This document shows positions 23,967 to 35,368 of a DNA stretch of 64,000 nt, piece by piece (position 1 is the first letter of the stretch; each line of letters opens with the position of its first letter). Where the stretch lies: assembly GCA_029204045.2 (NCBI GenBank), contig CM055062.1, positions 10,448,814 to 10,512,813 on the forward strand, read 5' to 3'. Both the position numbers and the translations under genes were made by a program. Under the pieces are notes generated by a model. It had not been told where the DNA came from, searched no databases, and saw only the letters and a list, made by a program, of their open reading frames with translations. This DNA comes from Tillandsia leiboldiana (taxonomy: Eukaryota; Streptophyta; Magnoliopsida; Poales; Bromeliaceae).

Positions 23967-24421
23967 AGAGATAATTGTCTGTGTACTCCTGAAATCTGAA
24001 AAAATATTTGATTTATCCCTCTTATTTTTTTCTTTCCAATATACCCTTCATACGTTCCACCGTTATTAAAAATACCCCTACCGTTTCCCTTTGTTAAGTT
24101 AACTAGGGTTAAACTAGAGTGAAATAATAATCAGAGTTGAAAATTATCAGATATACCTATTTTGTCCCTATCTATCAAAACTATTGAAAATTTTAAGGAT
24201 ACATAAGAAAATTTGGTTATGGTAGAAGGATATATTTGAAAGGGCAAAATAGTAATTTCACACAGATAACGGCAGCTCCAAACGGTACACTAACAGAGTT
24301 TAACTTCAGGGGTATTTTAGAAAGAAGTTGGAACGTAAGAAGGGTAGTTTTAATATTAGCCTTCTAAGAGGGGTAAATCTAAAAACAAGAAAATTTTTAG
24401 CGGTATATAGGGAATTGCCCC
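23967..24421 (-). mobile_element. TIR element family 2, copy 1 (455 bp)
   Basis: Imperfect terminal inverted repeats (AGAGATAATTGTCTGTGTAC / AGGGAATTGCCCC) and a perfect 8-bp direct duplication TTTATTTT at 23959-23966 and 24422-24429. Its body matches, in reverse orientation, the element at 54201-54823, for example in the blocks AACGGTACACTAACAGAGTT and GGAAACGGTAGGGGTATTTT-like sequence. The 8-bp TSD points to hAT or a related superfamily. No transposase. Confidence 0.8.
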
Positions 24422-24429
24422 TTTATTTT

Positions 24430-25660
24430 ATTTTGTTGCTAATTTTTATTTATTGGATTCCAATATAAATTAATTAAAAAAAACTCACCAATGTTATTTG
24501 GTTAATATAATAAGTAGCTTGATGAGTCTTTTATATATTAAAAGCAGGATATTCTGAGCCCTGATGCACGGACTGAAATCTTTATTATGAAGATACAGTC
24601 AAATAACAGTGTGCAATTTTGAAAGAGAGTACCATGTATCAATAAGAGATTCAGTAAATTTGGTACTCTATTCAACCCTTCCTATAGACTAGTTAGAGAA
24701 ATTCTAATGAAGCACTAATAATGCAGCAAAAATCTACTTGTCTGGCATCAACCTCAAAATCTAAAGCTATTTTCTGTAATTCTGTTGTAGAACAAAGAAC
24801 TCACATACATGGATAACCATAGTTGACGAAAAGTCCCCTCAATGTACAATCACTTGATCAATACACAAGCACCAGATTCAAAGTATTAATTGTTTGTCTT
24901 GTAGCACCCCAGTGATAACTCTAGTTGGAAGTGCACTAGATATCAAATTTTTTGGCCAGATATTGTTGAAAAGCTAGTCTATTTTTGGATGCTCTGATGT
25001 TGACCATATAAGTTGGACTGTTATTTGGATTCTCTAATTTTAATTTACTGTAGATTCGTGCAATCAGGTGGTGAAAGGTATAGAAAGGGAAGAAAAAGAA
25101 CAAATACTAAGAAGTGAGGGAGAAGTAATTAAGTGAGAACATACGGTCAATCCTGATTTTAGGCATAAAAGGAGTAAACAGGGATAGAAAAATAAAACGA
25201 AATGAATTTTATTAATCAAATCTCATAGTACATTACCTTAATTACGGATCCCTACTTTTCCCTTTTATATAAGCAGTATCAAGTTGGCCCAAAGTAAGCT
25301 TTTGGTTACCCAAGAACATTCCTAACGGATGTACTATCATAGGAGTCTTTTTTCTTTCAATAAAATTTGTTATCTTCCATTTAGACTTGACATTCCTAAC
25401 GGAAACTTTTGGTTTTGATGCTTGTAAAAATGTCATAGGAATAATATGCCCTTATTTTCTTACTGTGATGGCATCAATTAGTTTGATTACAAGCGGGGAG
25501 TGATAAAGAAAAGGGCATTGTGGGCTTAAGTTTCATGATACTTCTGATAATGATTGCATGATGTATTTGGAGAATGAATGAAAAACTTCATTGATCAAAA
25601 TGTTGGGCAATCAAAGACTCTGTTCAAGACTTGAATGTCGCAGAGATGGAGATAATGGGA
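24430..25660. other. Intergenic DNA, nothing recognised
   Basis: Moderately AT-rich unique-looking sequence. The 64-residue minus-strand frame at 25242-25436 has no motif I know and no splice support. No RNA gene seen. Confidence 0.45.
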
Positions 25661-25663
25661 TAA

Positions 25664-27848
25664 TGTTGGCCACCTGCCCTGCTCCGCGCGTGGACCGAGC
25701 GCGCGTGGACCGATCAACCCGGGGCCGCCACGTGGCCCCGCCCTGGTCCACGGCTCCCCGCGCGCTCCCGTGGACCGTGCTTGCTGCGCCGGCCAACCAG
25801 GAGCCGCCACGTGCTCCACCCCCGGTGCACGCCCAACCCCGTGGATCGGCCGGTCCACTTCTCTGCCCGAGCCGCTTGTCACGTGTCGATCGTGTTGGTT
25901 CGACCGTGACATCCTTGGGGGCCACTTTTGGAGGACATTTGGTAGGCATTTGGGTTGACAGAGTTGCGGGCTTGCGAAGTTGGGACAATCCGTCAGGGTT
26001 GAGCCGCGGGCGAACCAACGGAGGCAATTCCCTAGCAATGGCCCATGCCATGACCAGGAAAATGGTGCCGCATGCGGGGTTTCAAAACGTACCCCTCGGT
26101 AAGCACCTTTGTACCCCCGGGGTGCCAAAGGGGTGGATGCCTCGTGGGTTATAGTGAGGAGGGGTTGGACACTTGCGAAGTGGCCCCGACTCCCCCATTG
26201 GCCTATAGGGCATAGGCCATCCCTTGGCGAGCGGAGTCGCTAAGCCTAGGTTCGTGTGAGCTGGATTCGAGGGTCGATGAGCACACGGGCTTAGGGTAAT
26301 GCCAAAGACACGAGGTCGACGGCATTACGGAGCGGGGTAAGCCAAGAGGCTTTGCCTCTAGGTTCGCTTGCACTACCTTATGCCGTTTCGGATCTCTGTA
26401 GTGGAGCGAACGAGCGGATGAGGGACAGTCTTGCGAAGGTTGGTCCGCCTCAATGGACAAGGCTTGCGAAGGCATATGTTTGCCGAGCGGGGATTCGTGA
26501 GGCGCGAGGCCTACGAAGTTTGCGAGACGAAGGAACGGTCGGTCCGCCATAATGGACAAGGCTCGCAAAGGCAACGGTGCCGAGTGGGGATTCGTGCGGC
26601 GCGAGGCCCACGAAGTAGGAGAGACAATCGATGCTGGTTTTCGTAAAGTGAGCCATGGAGAGGACCGAGGGTGTTGGGGGCCAGGCATGGCCAGCCAATG
26701 GAGGTGCCGAATGGCTAGCGAAGCGGAGCGAGGCTGATTCGATTGTGGGTGACATCCGTCAAGCAAACCTTGGACGCTGGGCCGAGTGTGTTGGCGGCTG
26801 AGTATGGTCGTGCAATGGAGGTGCCAGGGGGTTGGCGACGCGGGGAGAATGTCGCTAGGTTGACAAACCCTTGCGAAGGGAACACACGTGGGAACAAGTA
26901 GTGTGGGGTGTTCGGGAAGCGGACCTCAGACCGAATCGGGAGCGATGACGGACCTAGGTGACCGGCGGAACGGGACAGGCCCGACTCGACTATGGATCCC
27001 GTAGTGGAAGTTGAGGGGCGCATGGCGCCTTGTCAAGGCAATGGGCTGGCGGACGGGCGAGATGCGTGGGACGGGTCGCTCGGTTAAGCGGACGAGCGGA
27101 ACGCGCAAAGGCAGCTCGCTCGGGCCCATTCGAATGGACTAAGTTGTGAGAACTTGTATTGTCCTGGATGCTTGCTTAGGAGGCAAAGGGGGCATTCGGT
27201 TAAGTAGCACTCTCGAGGAGAGTTTGTCCGGCTAGGCGGAATATACTCGGCTTGAAGGCCAACCTCGGTGGCGGGGTTGTTTGTTCAGAACTCGCGGAGC
27301 TCGACAAGGGGTTCGATGTAAGGCGCGGCGCCGGGCAGTCAAGCTCGTGGAGGAGCATGCTTGGTTAATGCTTGAGTTGTGATCCCGCTGTTTAAGTTCG
27401 AGGGCGTGTCCGTGGCAAGGGACTCGGGAAGGCTGGCTCGGGTGTGCGACACTTGAGCGCCGCACGGGATAATTTTAAGGCGAAAAAGCTAGCCCCGTGA
27501 CACGCTGCTCGCAGCCGCGCCGCCGCGCTCCACCGCCTGCCCGTCGCCGCCGGCGCTGCCCCGGTTGCCGGAACAGTACCCCATGCTTCGAATCCGGGCT
27601 CCGAAAAATACAAGTAAATAGTCTATTTTCATCGTTTTCGCGCGCTAAGTCCAAATCCGATGTCCGTTTTGCCCAATTCCACTTCTAAAATTTGTTGAAG
27701 GCATCCGAATAAGAAATCTTAACCCAAATTTCGCGCTGAATCCATTTCTTGAGTCCGATACGTGCACAAACACCTCCAATACCCAACAAAGGCCTCCAGA
27801 AGCTGCTGATCCAACAGTAATCCTATCGCGGGGATTCGGGTCCTCACA
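25664..27848 (-). mobile_element. GC-rich LTR-like sequence, partial or nested
   Basis: Its right end, read on the minus strand, starts TGTGAGGACCCGAATCCCC and then matches the first ~250 bp of the 4.08-kb solo LTR (13826-14080), including GTTTGGACTTAGCGCG-like and AAACGATG blocks. So it is a relative in opposite orientation. The left part (25680-25900) has CCACGTG-rich DNA like 14140-14200 of that LTR. The DNA between (about 26150-27500) is unrelated and has repeated CGAAGG/GCGAGG-type motifs, suggesting a further insertion. I could not find a TGTCACGCC terminus or target duplication on the left. The long overlapping open frames reflect high GC. Confidence 0.5.
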
Positions 27849-27849
27849 A

Positions 27850-29371
27850 TTTATGTGTCCTTCTTGCAGAAGATACCCTATCTACTTTTGACCAAGCTAT
27901 GACGTCTGTAGATGCATCATTTTGAAAAGAAGCTATTAAATTGGAGATGCAATCAATTCTACAGAATCATACTTGGGAGTTATCTGATTTACCTGTAGGT
28001 TGTAAGCCTGTAGGATGTAGATGGATCTTTAAGAAGAAGTTGAGACCAAATGGTACAGTAGATAAGTATAAGGCTAGACTTGTATACTCCTGAAGCTAGG
28101 ATTACTTCTATTAGAATTTTGATTGCTTTAGCCTCTGTCCATAATTTGATTATTCATTAGATGGATGTTAAGACTGCTTTTCTGAATGGTGATTTAGAGG
28201 AAGAGATTTATATGAAGCAACCTGAGGGATTTATTGTTGTTGGACATGAAAACAAAGTATGCAAGTTAACAAGATCATTATATGGACTTAAGTAAGCTCC
28301 TAAGCAATGACATTTAAAATTTGACTCTTTGGTTGTGAAAAAAATGGTTTTCATGTGAATATGTCTGATGAATGTATGTACTCTAAGGAATATAATGGAC
28401 AGATTGTAATTCTATGTTTATATATTGATGATATTTTGATTTTTGGTATTTACATGAATGTGATAATGGATGTTAAGAAATTGCTTAATGATAACTTTGA
28501 TATGAAAGATCTTGGGCAAGCTGATGTAATTCTGAACATGAAGATCATAAGAAAATCAAATGAAATTATTATGAGCTAATCTCACTACAGTGAACAATTG
28601 TTAAAGAAATATGGATATTTTGATTCTAAGATTGTTGTTATACCTTATGATCCTAGTGTACATCTTAAGAAGAATAAAGGTGATCCTATAGGTCAGAATA
28701 GATATGCTCAGATTATATGATCTTTAGGTTATCTTGTAAATTACACTAGACCTGATTTGGCTTATGCTGTGAACAGATTGAGAAGATATACCCATAACCC
28801 AAATAGAGAACATTGAAATGCCTTAGAAAGAGTTTTGAAATATCTGAAAGGCACTATATCTTATGAATTGCATTTTTGTGCATTTCCTGCTGTATTAGAA
28901 GGATATAGTGATACGAACTGGATTAGTGATACAGTTGATGTAAAGTCAACTATTGGATTTGTTTTTCTCCTAGGAGGAGCAACTATTTCTTGCAAGTCAT
29001 CGAAACGATCATTGATTGCTAGAAGTACAATGAAATCTGAACTGATAGCTTTAGATACCACTGTAGCAGAGGCTAAGTGGATTAGAGAATTTTTGTATGA
29101 TTTGCCACTGATGGAGCGACTTTTGGCACCAGTATGTATTCATTGTGATTGTAGATCTGCTATTAACAAGTGTGCTCAAGAAAATGTGGAAACAAAGATG
29201 AATAGATTTATGAAAGTAAGACAAAAGTTTATTCGGCAGAATATTAAGAAAAATGTGATTGCATTGGAATTTGTAAGATCTGCGAAGAACTTAGCTGATC
29301 AGTTTACTAAGGGTTTGTCTAGGATAGTGATCCTAGAATCGTCGAGGGAGATGGGGCTTAGCCCACAATAG
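27850..29371 (+). pseudogene. Copia C reverse transcriptase-RNase H, broken
   Basis: Colinear with Copia B pol. Reverse-transcriptase pieces include HTWELSDLPVGCKPVG, WIFKKKL, TAFLNGDLEEEIYMKQPEG and LYIDDILIFG (28355-28579). RNase H at 28835-29371 has the blocks STIGFVFLLGG, ARSTMKSELIALDTT and NLADQFTKGLS. Several in-frame stops and at least one frameshift occur (for example near 27925, 28090, 28580 and 28720), with C-to-T type changes prominent. No activity is expected. Confidence 0.88.
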
Positions 29372-29928
29372 AAACTACCGGCGACGGCAACCCAACCTCT
29401 TGGAGGTTCAATGGGTAGAAACAAGTTGAATTGGTAGTTGTGCGGAGCACTGGTTTTTTATATACTCATGCCTATGGCGACAGTGCTCATATATGCAAAT
29501 GGATAGTAAGGGTCTTTATCCTGAATGGTTCCGAGACCCTTGAGGCGGGGTGTGACTTTGCAGACACCCTTATGAGGACCTACTATATGTGTATAGTCGT
29601 GAGGCCGCGACTATGGGAAGAAGCCCGTTCCCTAAAAACACACATGAATCGATATGAGCGCATGACCATAAAAGCGTTAACCTGCATAGAACCTAATCGG
29701 CTGTACCATGTGTATTGTTTGTGAAAATCTGATTCACCGGCCTTGGTTCAAGGCGAAGTCCACCATTGTGCCCTCGGATGTACATAGACCTGTACTAAGT
29801 GAAGGCTCAAACCCGAAAGGTACCTTCGCCGAATACGTGGTATAAGGGATCCAGCATCTGTTTTAGTTTTGTAGTTCTTTTATGTTATTTTGTTTTTATT
29901 TCTTTCAAGTTTTAAATTATGTGGGGAT
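29372..29928 (+). other. Copia C conserved post-pol non-coding block
   Basis: About 500 bp between RNase H and the polypurine tract, closely matching 37768-38309 (inverse) in Copia B. Shared stretches include GGTTCAAGGCG, CACCATTGTGCCCTCGGATG and ACCTTCGCCGAATACGTGGT. The 97-residue frame inside is not conserved as protein in the sister copy, so the block looks like RNA or cis sequence. Confidence 0.65.
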
Positions 29929-32900
29929 TGTTGTATTTTATTTAGGCTTTTAAGTGATTTCAAACTTGTTTTTGGCCTATGGGCTTTTCTGGGAGGCCCA
30001 ATATTCATGAGCTTTGCCTGGGAGCCCAAAGCCTATCCCCTCTACATGTAAAGTTTAGTCCCACATTGCGAACTCATCACATGTAGAAGGTGTTTATATA
30101 CTCCTTCATTCTTGCATGTGTTGGTTAGGAGAAAGTGAGAGTAGAGGCTTCTCCTAAACACACAAACGCGCACACGACATGAGCACGAGCACGAGCCGGG
30201 TCGGGCGGCGGCGGGGGCGACGCGCGATCTTGACCCGGTTCTATTTTTATTTATTCTTTTTTTCCTGCTTGACTTAACACCTACCTTGGGAAAGGCCTTA
30301 TTGGGCTTCCCAAGAGCCTTACCTTGGGAAGTGCCTGGTGGGCTGCCCAAAGAGCTATCCGTTGGACTTTGTCCCCTGGAGGATTGGAGAGTGGGCTCTC
30401 TTTTTGGGCTCTATATATGTAGAGCAAGAGGAGTTGGTTAAGTACAAGCTACAACATATTACACTCTGATTTATAGTATACTACATTGAGATTTACAGTT
30501 TTCTATTTCTCTATTTTACTTCGAGCTTTATTTTTGCTAGATCTCTGAAAGTCATTTGGTTCGCTACATGTCATCCCAGAGTCGTACCGACGGGGTGGAC
30601 AGTGGTCGTTGTATCGCTAGGAGTGATTGCCGGAGCCTCGCACGTGGAGGGGCAATCTTGTTTCTAGGACAGTGCTTACGCACACCTCGACATTCATAGG
30701 CTTCACGTCACGCCCCGAGCCCCAGCGAAAATCTACCAGACACGTGCATAAACCCGCCGGAATACACAAGGCGTATACAACAACAAAGCAGAAAGGAAGC
30801 AGAATACACATCCTACTAGTAATCAGAGCACAACACAACTAAACTATGCATAAAAGAGAACAGTAGATAATAACTATCATACATGAAGTTAAAATTCAAT
30901 ATACAAATGTAGTCCTCTCAAGTACATACTAACAAAATACATGGGTGGCCTCTACAACAAAATACACCAACACCTCTCCCACAAAACAAATGAAAAGGTG
31001 CCTTGTAACCACCTCGAGTGGCGCGACGGGGACAAGCTAGCTATGCGACAACCCCTTGCCACGATCCCGAGCCCCTCTCGTTGTGGATGGCTCTGAAAAA
31101 CAATAACCAAAATAGGGGTGAGAACTATTAGTCAATAGTTTCCAGTGGGTAAGCCGCCGAGAGAAACGAAATACAACACTAGGTCAACTGATGCATAAGA
31201 TAGTATAACTGCTGAAATAAAATGCAGATAATAAACAACTGGAGTAAAGTACTCTATTACTATCATGCCTCTATGCTCATGTACATGGTGATAATGATAT
31301 GAATCTATCATGCTATCATAATGTCCAACTACTATAAGTAGTATCATCTACGTGATGTCCAATATCAAGTTTATTATAATGTATGTCCAACTATCATGAA
31401 TGTATCAACTATGTGATGTTCAATTATAAGTTTACTATCATGTATGCCCAATTAACATGAATATATCATCTACGCGATATTCAACGTCAAGTTTAGTTAA
31501 CTTTAATCATTTTCTTTTAAAGACTTTCTTTGAGTCTAAGCTTGAGCCACACCTCATGGTCCCGTGGTGGCACCCCCCAAAGATCTATGCCAATCCAACG
31601 GCGTCCCAATCGGCACCCAATCCCGCACGGCGATCATGATGTTGCAAATGGCCAACTCCGGAGTGCCGGCTTGGAGGGAGCGACCCTACCAAGCATGTGT
31701 GAATGAGCACAAACGACAAGCAAGCAAGTTTCGATCATCGTGTCTAAAATACAGAATAACAATCATCGTGTCTAAAACACGGAATAGCATCATCGACCTA
31801 TAGGTCGGGGTATAGTATCTCAAGTGTTAATGTTTCATATACAATATTAGTATTATCTTGTATAATAAAAGAGTAAAACATTTACAAGTTGTCATCATGT
31901 CTCAAACATAGAATCTCACTATTTCATCTTGATTGTACATGTTTAAAAGTTTTCTACTTGTATCTCGCTACACTAGATACATGATCATATGCAATACATG
32001 TTCCAATAATTCTAATACTTGTATTTCTATTCATATTCAAAAGTTTAAGTTCACGATAATTTCTATTCAAATCCCCCTTAAAGTGTCCATGCACATACAA
32101 TGTTTATCTCTACTACATAGAGTATGAAATTTTCTATACATGAAGGGGTTCAAATGCAAGATCATAAATCATAAAAAATCAAACGATATATATTTAATAT
32201 AACAATGATGCCCTAAAAGTCTATAGGAGACATAGAAAGAGTTCACCCATTTCGGTAAGGTCAAACCTACCGGAAAGTTGCTAAATTCTTGTGAAGGATC
32301 CCAACCAAGATGCCCACACCTCCTCTTATGCCCTAAGAGAAGTTTTCAAAGGATTAAAATATCACAAAAACCTAATCACGAAATTTCTTAAAAATCATAA
32401 GGAAAATAGATGGAAAATGCCTTAGGTTGAAAAATCTTGTTAGATCTTGAAATCCAAACAAGAAAAGCTTCAAAACCAACCTACAAGAGTGTCCTACACC
32501 CATCAATTCCAACCCAAATGCTAGAAATCAAAATGTCCCAAAATAAATTATAGTTTTTCCAAAACTAGGTTTTCCTACAAAAATTCGAAAAGAAAGAAAA
32601 AAGAAGTGTTCCTAACCTCTTTAAAGTTCAAATTCCACCTTTGAAGTGCAAATGATAGGAACTAGGGCTTCAAACTTCCTTCTTCTCCAAGCTCTTGCCT
32701 TCCTTCAAGCTTTTGGTGCAAGCTCCAATGGTGGAGAAGAAAAAGATGAAGAAGAAGCCAAGTAGAGGGAATAGTTGAAGGTGAAAATCCAAAAAAAACT
32801 CTCCTTCTCTCTCTCTCTCACATATCTTCTCTTGCTCTCTCCAAATGAGAGGAAAAGAGGGAAAAGAGGGTTAAAAATTCTATTGTAATAAAATTCCCAA

Positions 32901-33340
32901 AGACCCCTGGAAGAAATGAAATTATATTTCTTACTGGGGTGTGCAGACCAAAATGGTCTGGACGCTTCCGAAACGGTCCAGACCCCGAAGGTGGAATTCC
33001 CAGATTCGCGCGGACAGTCGGACTATCTCCAGATGGTCCGGACCCTGAAGCCAAAAATCTCAAATTTTCAAATTTTTCAAAAATTTTTTATTTGCGCCAA
33101 AACTCTTCGAAAACATTTTAAAACCTTCCGGAAGCTTACTAAAACATCCGAAGGGTATTATTCAACCCTTCACACACTAGAACTTCGCAATTTGCTAATA
33201 TTCAGTGTACTACACTTCATCTAATCTCCTTTATTTTATTATTAATAATATAATAGTAATTTGCATGATAGTATTGTGGATTTAAATCATTCAAATATTA
33301 TTTGACTAAAAAAATTAATTTGAAAAATTTTTCCTACAAA
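29929..33340 (+). repeat. Copia C 3' LTR, split by a solo LTR
   Basis: Starts TGTTGTATTTTATTTAGG, as in Copia B (TGTTGAATTTTATTTAGG). Segments 29929-30705 and 33215-33340 together correspond to the Copia B LTR, including the block CCGACGGGGTGGA and the G+C stretch GAGGGGCAATCT. The right end is approximate. A TATATATG box near 30410 precedes the probable R region. Confidence 0.7.
30706..33214 (-). mobile_element. Solo LTR of 2.5 kb inside the Copia C LTR
   Basis: Flanked by the 5-bp duplication CTTCA (30701-30705 and 33215-33219). Read on the minus strand it runs from TGTAGTACACTG to GGGGCGTGACG, so TG..CG with the final CA apparently mutated. It has no internal genes. The GGGGCGTGAC end links it to the gypsy LTRs elsewhere in the window. 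Open frames inside are short and unrecognised. Confidence 0.75.
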
Positions 33341-33403
33341 ATCTGCATTTTCTTTTTTATTTTTAATTCCAAAATAGGGTCGGAATGTTCGAACTGCGCT
33401 TAC

Positions 33404-33535
33404 TTTGATCAGCTGATCAATGCAATCCTCAGTTCTTGAAAACGAAACCGGTTTCGGCGTTTCTTGATCTCCCGCCGCAACATTGGTGATACCGGATAGC
33501 GTCTTTCTCCTCATCGGGCCTACAGGAATCGACAT
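33404..33535 (-). CDS. Possible first coding exon of an unknown gene
   Basis: Minus strand, from an ATG at 33535 to a donor at 33404 (ATCAAA|GTAAGC). It encodes MSIPVGPMRRKTLSGITNVA and continues to DCIDQLIK; the frame extends upstream to another ATG at 33640. The RRK-L--ITN pattern is reminiscent of the N-terminus of plant shugoshin-like proteins, but this is a weak memory match. The Copia C LTR ends only about 60 bp downstream, in what would be the intron. I found no next exon, so the gene may be broken or continue beyond the insertions. Confidence 0.4.
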
Positions 33536-33649
33536 CTTCGCGATATTCGGATCGGTTTTCTCCCGGGTAGTAAGTTCACAGTTCAGGTTCTGTTGAATTT
33601 GAAAACGGAGAGGAGGAAACGGGAGACGAGAAAACCGCACCTTGGATTC

Positions 33650-35368
33650 CTCTAATGGCGTTGGTTTCGAAGAAGAGAGCTCCCAACAAAAGCTAAAGAT
33701 CGATCTCGGTTGGGATGAACGGTTATCCGAAGCTGGGAGGGAACTTGGAACCTGCTTTCAAATTCTGGTTCGGACATGCCACACCTGCAGAAATTATTGC
33801 TTGCACCGGGACTATTAAGACTATTTGTAAGCTTCATGCACCGCATTTAATATTTGAATATACGGACATTACCTAAACTACGGAGCGTTTTGATTCAAAT
33901 ACTCTTTTAAAATTTTAATTTCAGTTTGTTTGATTTAAGTTATTTTACAGTTTCTTTTAGTACTAGTTTTAGCCGCATTATATTGTAATTGAGTATGACT
34001 CGCATGAAATCAATATATATACTAATAAAACACATAAAATTAATTAAGTGACACATTCAAATTCTTAAGCAAAAAGTTATTGAATATTGAGTTTAGGATT
34101 TGGATAGCAAAATTTAAAAAATTTAAAGGCTGAGGGTTGGATCAAAATGGGTTGCAGTTCAAACAAGTTTCACATATTTTCATCAAAAATTAAATCCAAC
34201 CAATAAATAGTATCTACGATATCTAAGTAATTTATGAAAAAAAAATTATATATTTTGAGAATTACCATCGAGGCATTTTATCTAATAGTTATGAAAAATT
34301 AACAGTAAAAAAGAACATTTTTTGATGTGCATAAAATTAATATTCAAAATTTATAACTCTTTATATGTAGTAATTTTTTTTGTCATAAAATGCATGCAAC
34401 GAGTTAAACTTTAATTTGGTGGCTCTTACACGGTTTTCAGAGCAAGAAAATCTTGATGGTAAAAATACGCGGAGGCTCCCTCAACTATACGAGATCTGAA
34501 ATAGCCCCTGAGCTATAGTTTTTTTTTTTTTTCTTTTTTTTTTCAATCGAGGTCTATCAATATTTGACATTTTGGAATTGAGTGGATTTAGCCAAATAAA
34601 TAAATTAAATAATTTTCAAATTAATTAATAATACCATCACCTTTAATAAAATTAGCTTTTACACAACTAGCTTACTGCTAGATATTACAAAATATAAATC
34701 TAAATTTTTATATTTTTTAATAACTTGGAATATATTAGTTAAAGGTTTCTGATGTGAATGCGGAGCAGTTATAATTTAAGCATTATATCTCTCATATGTA
34801 CTTTACAACTATGAAGCAAAGGATGAACAAGAGGATGTAAAAAAGATTTAAAAAACGAAACTTACTCTACATTTAATTGAATTGCATTAGAAGAAGAAAG
34901 AAAAAAAGAAAAGATTATTGCAAAAAGAAGTTAACTTTCGCCAAATTGAAAGCATCTATTTCTTTATTTTCCCTTAAAAAAAAGAAAAAAATCAAGTTTT
35001 AAGGATTATTTGCCCTAAAATTTTTCAAGATGAAGTAAAATATGCAGAGAAAATTCTATAAAATGAGCAATATGTGTGACGGAAAGTAATAAGAGTTGTA
35101 AAACTATAATTCAGCAGATGCTGATTGCGAACTCGCATTCAAGGACAAAAAGAGTTGTGCATCATATGCTAAAAAGAAGCACAATCAGTAACAAAATTTA
35201 ACCTCGCATTCTGAAATCAGCTTTTTATATATTGTCCAAATTCCACTTTTATCTTTAAGAACGCAGCCTCCTAGAGTAGAAAGACACCCTACTTCTAATT
35301 ACAGAACTAGGGTTCACTAGACTGATCAAAATTAATATCCATATATATGCTTGTCGATAGAGGGGATT
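33650..35368. other. Intergenic DNA
   Basis: AT-rich with T- and A-runs (34518-34543, 34895-34915). It includes the 3' flank of the CBS gene on the minus strand. No exon, RNA gene or complete element recognised. Confidence 0.5.

Larger units (their letters stand above)
27849..33340 (+). mobile_element. Copia C: 5'-truncated copia retrotransposon, sister of Copia B
   Basis: Begins abruptly inside pol at the GC-rich LTR-like insertion. It contains reverse transcriptase and RNase H (27850-29371), a non-coding tail (29372-29924), a polypurine stretch (ATGTGGGGAT) and a 3' LTR starting at 29929. That LTR is split by a solo LTR. Protein and non-coding parts match Copia B throughout. No 5' LTR is visible in the window. 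Confidence 0.85.
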
